Shown: one piece after another, positions 60,455 through 64,000 of the stretch
Layout of the letters: each line of letters starts with the position of its first letter
Position numbering within the stretch: the first letter of the stretch is position 1
From: Trogon surrucura
Taxonomy: Eukaryota; Chordata; Aves; Trogoniformes; Trogonidae
NCBI GenBank assembly: GCA_020746105.1
Contig: CM036658.1
Location: 12,570,689 to 12,634,688, forward strand
DNA length: 64,000 nucleotides
Reading direction: 5' to 3'
The notes under the pieces: generated by a model
Seen by the model: only the letters and a program-made list of their open reading frames with translations
Database searches by the model: none
What the model was told of the DNA's origin: nothing
Position numbers and translations under genes: made by a program

Positions 60455-62672
60455 CTCAGCAAAGGATGAGCTGCAGACACAAGTATAGCAGGCAGAATTG
60501 CAACCCTGGACTTTGCCAAGGCAAACTTTGGATTTTTCAAGCAATTACTCGAGAAAATCCCATGGGCAAGGCTGTTTGAAGGTAAATAGATAGTTGGTTA
60601 GCGTTCAGGGACTGCTTCTACCGTGCTCAAGATCAGAGCATCCCGACACGTAGGAAGTCAGGGAAGGGAGCCAGGAGACCTGCGTGGCTAAACAGGGATC
60701 TGCTGGGTAAGCTCAAGGGTAAGAGGAGAATTTACAGATCTTGGAAGGCAGGGCTGGCCACTTGGGAAGAATATAAGGCTGTTGTCCGAGGATGTAGGGA
60801 GGCAACTAGGAAAGCAAAGGTCTCCCTTGAATTGAACCTGGCGAGAGGGGTCAAGGACAACAGGAAGAGCTTTTTCAAATACGTGGCAGATAAAACTAAC
60901 ACCAGAGGCAATGTAGGCCCACTGATGAATGAGGTGGGTGCCTTGGTGACAGATGATACAGAGAAGGCAGAGTTACTGAATGCCTTCTTTGCCTCTGTCT
61001 ACTCTGCCGGAGGCTGTCCTGAGGAGCCCCGTTCCCCTGAGGTCCCACAGGAAGTCAGGGCAGTGGAGGAGTTTGCTTTAGTCGATGAGGACTGGGTTAG
61101 GGACCAATTAAGCAATCTGGACATCCATAAATCCATGGGTCCAGACGGGATGCATCCACGGGTGCTGAGGGAGCTGGCTGATGTCATTGCTAGACCACTC
61201 TCCATCATCTTTACCAAGTCTTGGGAGACGGGAGAGGTGCCTGAGGACTGGAGGGAAGCAAATGTCACTCCAGTCTTCAAACAGGGCAAGAAGGAGGACC
61301 CGGGAAACTATAGACCGGTCAGCCTCACCTCCATCCCTGGGAAAGTGATGGAACAATTTATCCTTGGTGCCATCTCAAGGCATATCAAGGATAAGAGGGT
61401 CATTAGAGACAGTCAACATGGCTTCACCAAAGGGAAGTCGTGCTTCACTAACCTCATAGCCTTTTATGAGGATATAACAAGGTGGATAGATGATGGCAGA
61501 GCGGTGGATGTGGTCTACCTTGACTTCAGTAAAGCATTTGACACAGTCTCCCACAGCATCCTTGCTGCTAAACTGCAGAAGTGTGGTCTAGACTCTCGGG
61601 TAGTGAGGTGGACTGCGAACTGGCTAAGGGGAAGAAGCCAAAGAGTTGTGGTCAATGGGGCGGAGTCTGGTTGGAGACCTGTATCCAGTGGAGTGCCTCA
61701 AGGGTCGGTACTGGGACCAGTATTATTCAATATTTTCATCGATGACTTGGATGAGGGACTAGAGAGTACTATCAGCAAGTTTGCTGATGACACCAAGCTG
61801 GGAGGAGTGGCTGACACACCAGAAGGCTGTGCTGCCATCGAGCGAGACCTGGACAGGCTGGAGGGTTGGGCGGGGAAAAATTTAATGAAATACAACAAGG
61901 GTAAATGTAGGGTCTTGCATCTGGGTAGGAACAACCCCAGGTTCCAGTATAAGTTGGGGAATGACTTATTAGAGAGTAGTGTAGGGGAAAGGGACCTGGG
62001 AGTCTTGGTGGACAGCAGGATGACCATGAGCCAGCACTGTGCCCTTGTGGCCAGGAAGGCCAATGGCATCCTGGGGTGTATTAGAAGGGGGGTGGTTAGT
62101 AGGTCGAGAGAGGTTCTCCTTCCCCTCTACTCTGCCCTGGTGAGACCCCATCTGGAATACTGTGTCCAGTTCTGGGCCCCTCAGTTCAAGAAAGACAGGG
62201 AACTGCTGGAGAGAGTCCAGCACAGGGCAACTAGGATGATTAAGGGAGTGGAGCATCTCCCTTATGAGAAAAGGTTGAGGGAGCTGGGGCCCTTTAGTTT
62301 GGAGAAGAGGAGGCTGAGGGGTGACCTCACTAATGTTTACAAATATATAAAGGGTGAGTGTCACAAGGATGGAGCCAGGCTCTTCTCGGTGACAACCACT
62401 GATAGGACAAGGGGTAATGGGCTGAAACTGGAACATAAGAGGTTCCGCTTAAACTCGAGAAGAAACTTCTTCTCAGTGAGGGTGACGAAGCCCTGGAACA
62501 GGCTGCCCGGAGAGGTTGTGGAATCTCCTTCTCTGGAGACATTCAAGACCTGCCTGGACACGTTCCTGTGGGGCATAGTCTAGGCATTCCTGCTCTGGCA
62601 GGGGGCTTGGACTTGATGATCTTTCGAGGTCCCTTCCAATCCCTAACATTCTATGATTCTATGATTCTATGA
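60455..62672 (+). mobile_element. CR1 LINE copy H (youngest, about 2.2 kb)
   Basis: Sense CR1 with a complete 3' end: ATTCTATG x3 at 62650-62672, preceded by the conserved TTGGACTTGATGATCTTTCG tail. The 5' side is recognisable from the endonuclease-RT linker, where TLDF, ANFGFF and [14 protein letters not shown] lie in a different frame from the RT. This shows one frameshift between about 60575 and 60600. No target duplication is visible, as usual for CR1. It pairs with inverted copy E. Confidence 0.96.
60586..62583 (+). CDS. CR1 ORF2 reverse transcriptase, open 665-codon frame
   Basis: This encodes the LINE reverse transcriptase that copies CR1 RNA at a nicked chromosomal site. The frame is open from after a stop at 60583 to TAG at 62581-62583. 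The linker holds [19 protein letters not shown] and [15 protein letters not shown]. The RT domain begins around [13 protein letters not shown] (about 61306). Motif A is [13 protein letters not shown] (about 61510-61548), motif B is [18 protein letters not shown] (about 61687), and motif C is FADDTKLGG, with Asp codons at 61786 and 61789. The C-terminal block ends [13 protein letters not shown]. All catalytic aspartates are intact. It lacks the endonuclease and ORF1, and the first in-frame ATG is internal (60925). So it is a truncated remnant of an active lineage, not an autonomous element. Confidence 0.9.
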   Translation: MDSWLAFRDCFYRAQDQSIPTRRKSGKGARRPAWLNRDLLGKLKGKRRIYRSWKAGLATWEEYKAVVRGCREATRKAKVSLELNLARGVKDNRKSFFKYVADKTNTRGNVGPLMNEVGALVTDDTEKAELLNAFFASVYSAGGCPEEPRSPEVPQEVRAVEEFALVDEDWVRDQLSNLDIHKSMGPDGMHPRVLRELADVIARPLSIIFTKSWETGEVPEDWREANVTPVFKQGKKEDPGNYRPVSLTSIPGKVMEQFILGAISRHIKDKRVIRDSQHGFTKGKSCFTNLIAFYEDITRWIDDGRAVDVVYLDFSKAFDTVSHSILAAKLQKCGLDSRVVRWTANWLRGRSQRVVVNGAESGWRPVSSGVPQGSVLGPVLFNIFIDDLDEGLESTISKFADDTKLGGVADTPEGCAAIERDLDRLEGWAGKNLMKYNKGKCRVLHLGRNNPRFQYKLGNDLLESSVGERDLGVLVDSRMTMSQHCALVARKANGILGCIRRGVVSRSREVLLPLYSALVRPHLEYCVQFWAPQFKKDRELLERVQHRATRMIKGVEHLPYEKRLRELGPFSLEKRRLRGDLTNVYKYIKGECHKDGARLFSVTTTDRTRGNGLKLEHKRFRLNSRRNFFSVRVTKPWNRLPGEVVESPSLETFKTCLDTFLWGIV

Positions 62673-64000
62673 AGTATGAACTCTCAAACTTGGGGTAGCT
62701 GCCAGCTTAATCTGTAATGTGAGATTTTGAGCAAACGAATTACAGTAAGTTGAAATATGGTGCTTATTCAGGATTTCATAATATGGGATAAAACTGGTAG
62801 AAATTTGATTCGTACGAAGCCTAACACAAGTTTTCACATCCTTGATGAAGTGAATTCACTATTCTCAGCACAATATTTAGTAGAATGAATGGCAATATCT
62901 AATAAGTTATGTAGTCACCTGGACTAGAAAAAAATCCAACACTGCAAATACTGAGTCTTAAAATTTGACTATTTAAGATATTACTGAAGCTTCACCAACC
63001 AAAAACCAAAACAAAGTGTGTGTTGCACTTTTCCTGAAAATTGATAAATATAACTATTTGCAAATACAGTTCAGCTTTTTTTTTTTTAATATGAAATAGA
63101 GACTGGTAAGGTCTTATCTGAAATGAAGTTTCAGTGCAAGAGAATAGAAATTAATCACTGAAAAGAAAAACATCAACAAGACTCTAGAAACAAGTTGGAG
63201 AAGAAACAACAAACACCAGAAAGTTCACTTAGAGGATTGAAACAGTTAACCTGGAACTATTGGTGCTGCTTGAATATGAAATCTAATGTTCAGGCATTAT
63301 TTTTCAACTTTTTAAAATTTTATTTTGAAAGTTGTTTGTTTAATAAATACTCAGCTGCACAAATATGTCAGCACTAACCAATAAACAATTGAGATGTTTT
63401 TAAAGATCTCACATAATGCACCTATATATCATTGAGATGTATTTAAAGTTAGAATAGACGTTAAAAAATCCAGAGAGACAAAGTCCAGGGACATTCATAG
63501 AGCACCTAGATCCTGACAATGACAGTAACAGTGCACTGAAATGCATTACTGCGAGATAGATGTGTACCCAACACTATTTTGAAGATACCTTCTGAAGCAT
63601 CTTTTTAGCACATGCAGTCAGCCCAGATGTCCTTTGATTAAGATCACAGCTACCTAAAAGATCCACGTTCAGAAGGATGTGCTTTTTCTAATAGTGTAGA
63701 ACATTTATTCTCCGGAGGACAATATCCTTTGCCTATGATATCCATACATGAAGAGATATACTTGCCATCTGTGTGGGGATAACAAATGCTGAAAACCAAG
63801 CCTGATGAAAGCCTATTCTTTGTGAGGTGTTGCATCCACTCTGTCTGAACTCTCTCGGCAAATAAATTGCTTGGTTCTTTTAACTCCTTTTAATTAAGTC
63901 GATTTCCCAGTGGTTCAGCACATAAGAGATAAGAAGAACTCTCATTTACGCATGCCGCTGAACCTTGGATAGGCTGTAAAACCACAAAATGTTTCTGAAG
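62673..64000. other. Unique AT-rich non-coding DNA
   Basis: No gene or repeat recognised. A T run lies near 63078-63088. Short frames at 63195-63377 and 63650-63835 lack domains. Confidence 0.55.

Noticed and set aside
60999..62576. Minus-strand ORFs over copy H
   Set aside because: Antisense shadows of CR1 ORF2.

Overview
This 64-kb window is AT-rich vertebrate DNA that is almost entirely non-coding. I find no complete host gene. The best clue to the host is the repeat content. There are eight sizeable CR1 LINE copies, plus short 3' tails, all of the avian type: non-LTR reverse transcriptase ORF2, a very short 3'UTR, and 3' ends made of 8-bp ATTCTATG or ATTCTGTG repeats. There are also two solo retroviral LTRs and several simple repeats. 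Together these point to a bird, though another archosaur cannot be formally excluded. The window reads as a gene desert or the inside of very large introns.

Layout. 1-9.2 kb: unique AT-rich DNA with a G+C-richer patch (about 1.0-1.53 kb), a TA/CA microsatellite, an exon-like stretch (2694-2863) and a near-perfect RFX X-box (3033). 9.2-10.9 kb: an old frameshifted CR1 (copy A) that has lost its 3' end. 12.4-13.0 kb: a solo LTR with a 4-bp target duplication (LTR1). 13-23.4 kb: unique DNA with a minisatellite. 23.45-24.28 kb: CR1 copy B. 24.3-36.5 kb: unique DNA with a 51-bp CR1 tail. 36.56-36.72 kb: a 166-nt homopurine (GGGAA)n tract. 37.08-37.54 kb: a second solo LTR (LTR2), G+C-rich, with matching termini and a 4-bp duplication. 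40.1-50.6 kb: a CR1 cluster (copies D, E, F, G). 55.9-56.8 kb: CR1 copy I. 60.45-62.67 kb: CR1 copy H, the best preserved, with a 665-codon open reverse-transcriptase frame.

The LINE copies fall into a younger set (D, E, H; ATTCTATG-type ends), a second set (B, F; ATTCTGTG-type ends) and older lineages (A, G, I). E and H are about 2 kb each, inverted, 15 kb apart and differ at only 15 of about 506 ORF2 residues. Two older antisense copies (G, I) each carry an inserted sense CR1 tail of about 90-100 bp. The most useful new calls are the two LTRs with defined ends, the two nested CR1 tails, and a few exon-like segments that need RNA or comparative evidence. I see no bacterial-type operon, CRISPR array, tRNA or rRNA. 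Repeat boundaries without terminal signals are good to roughly 10-40 bp.
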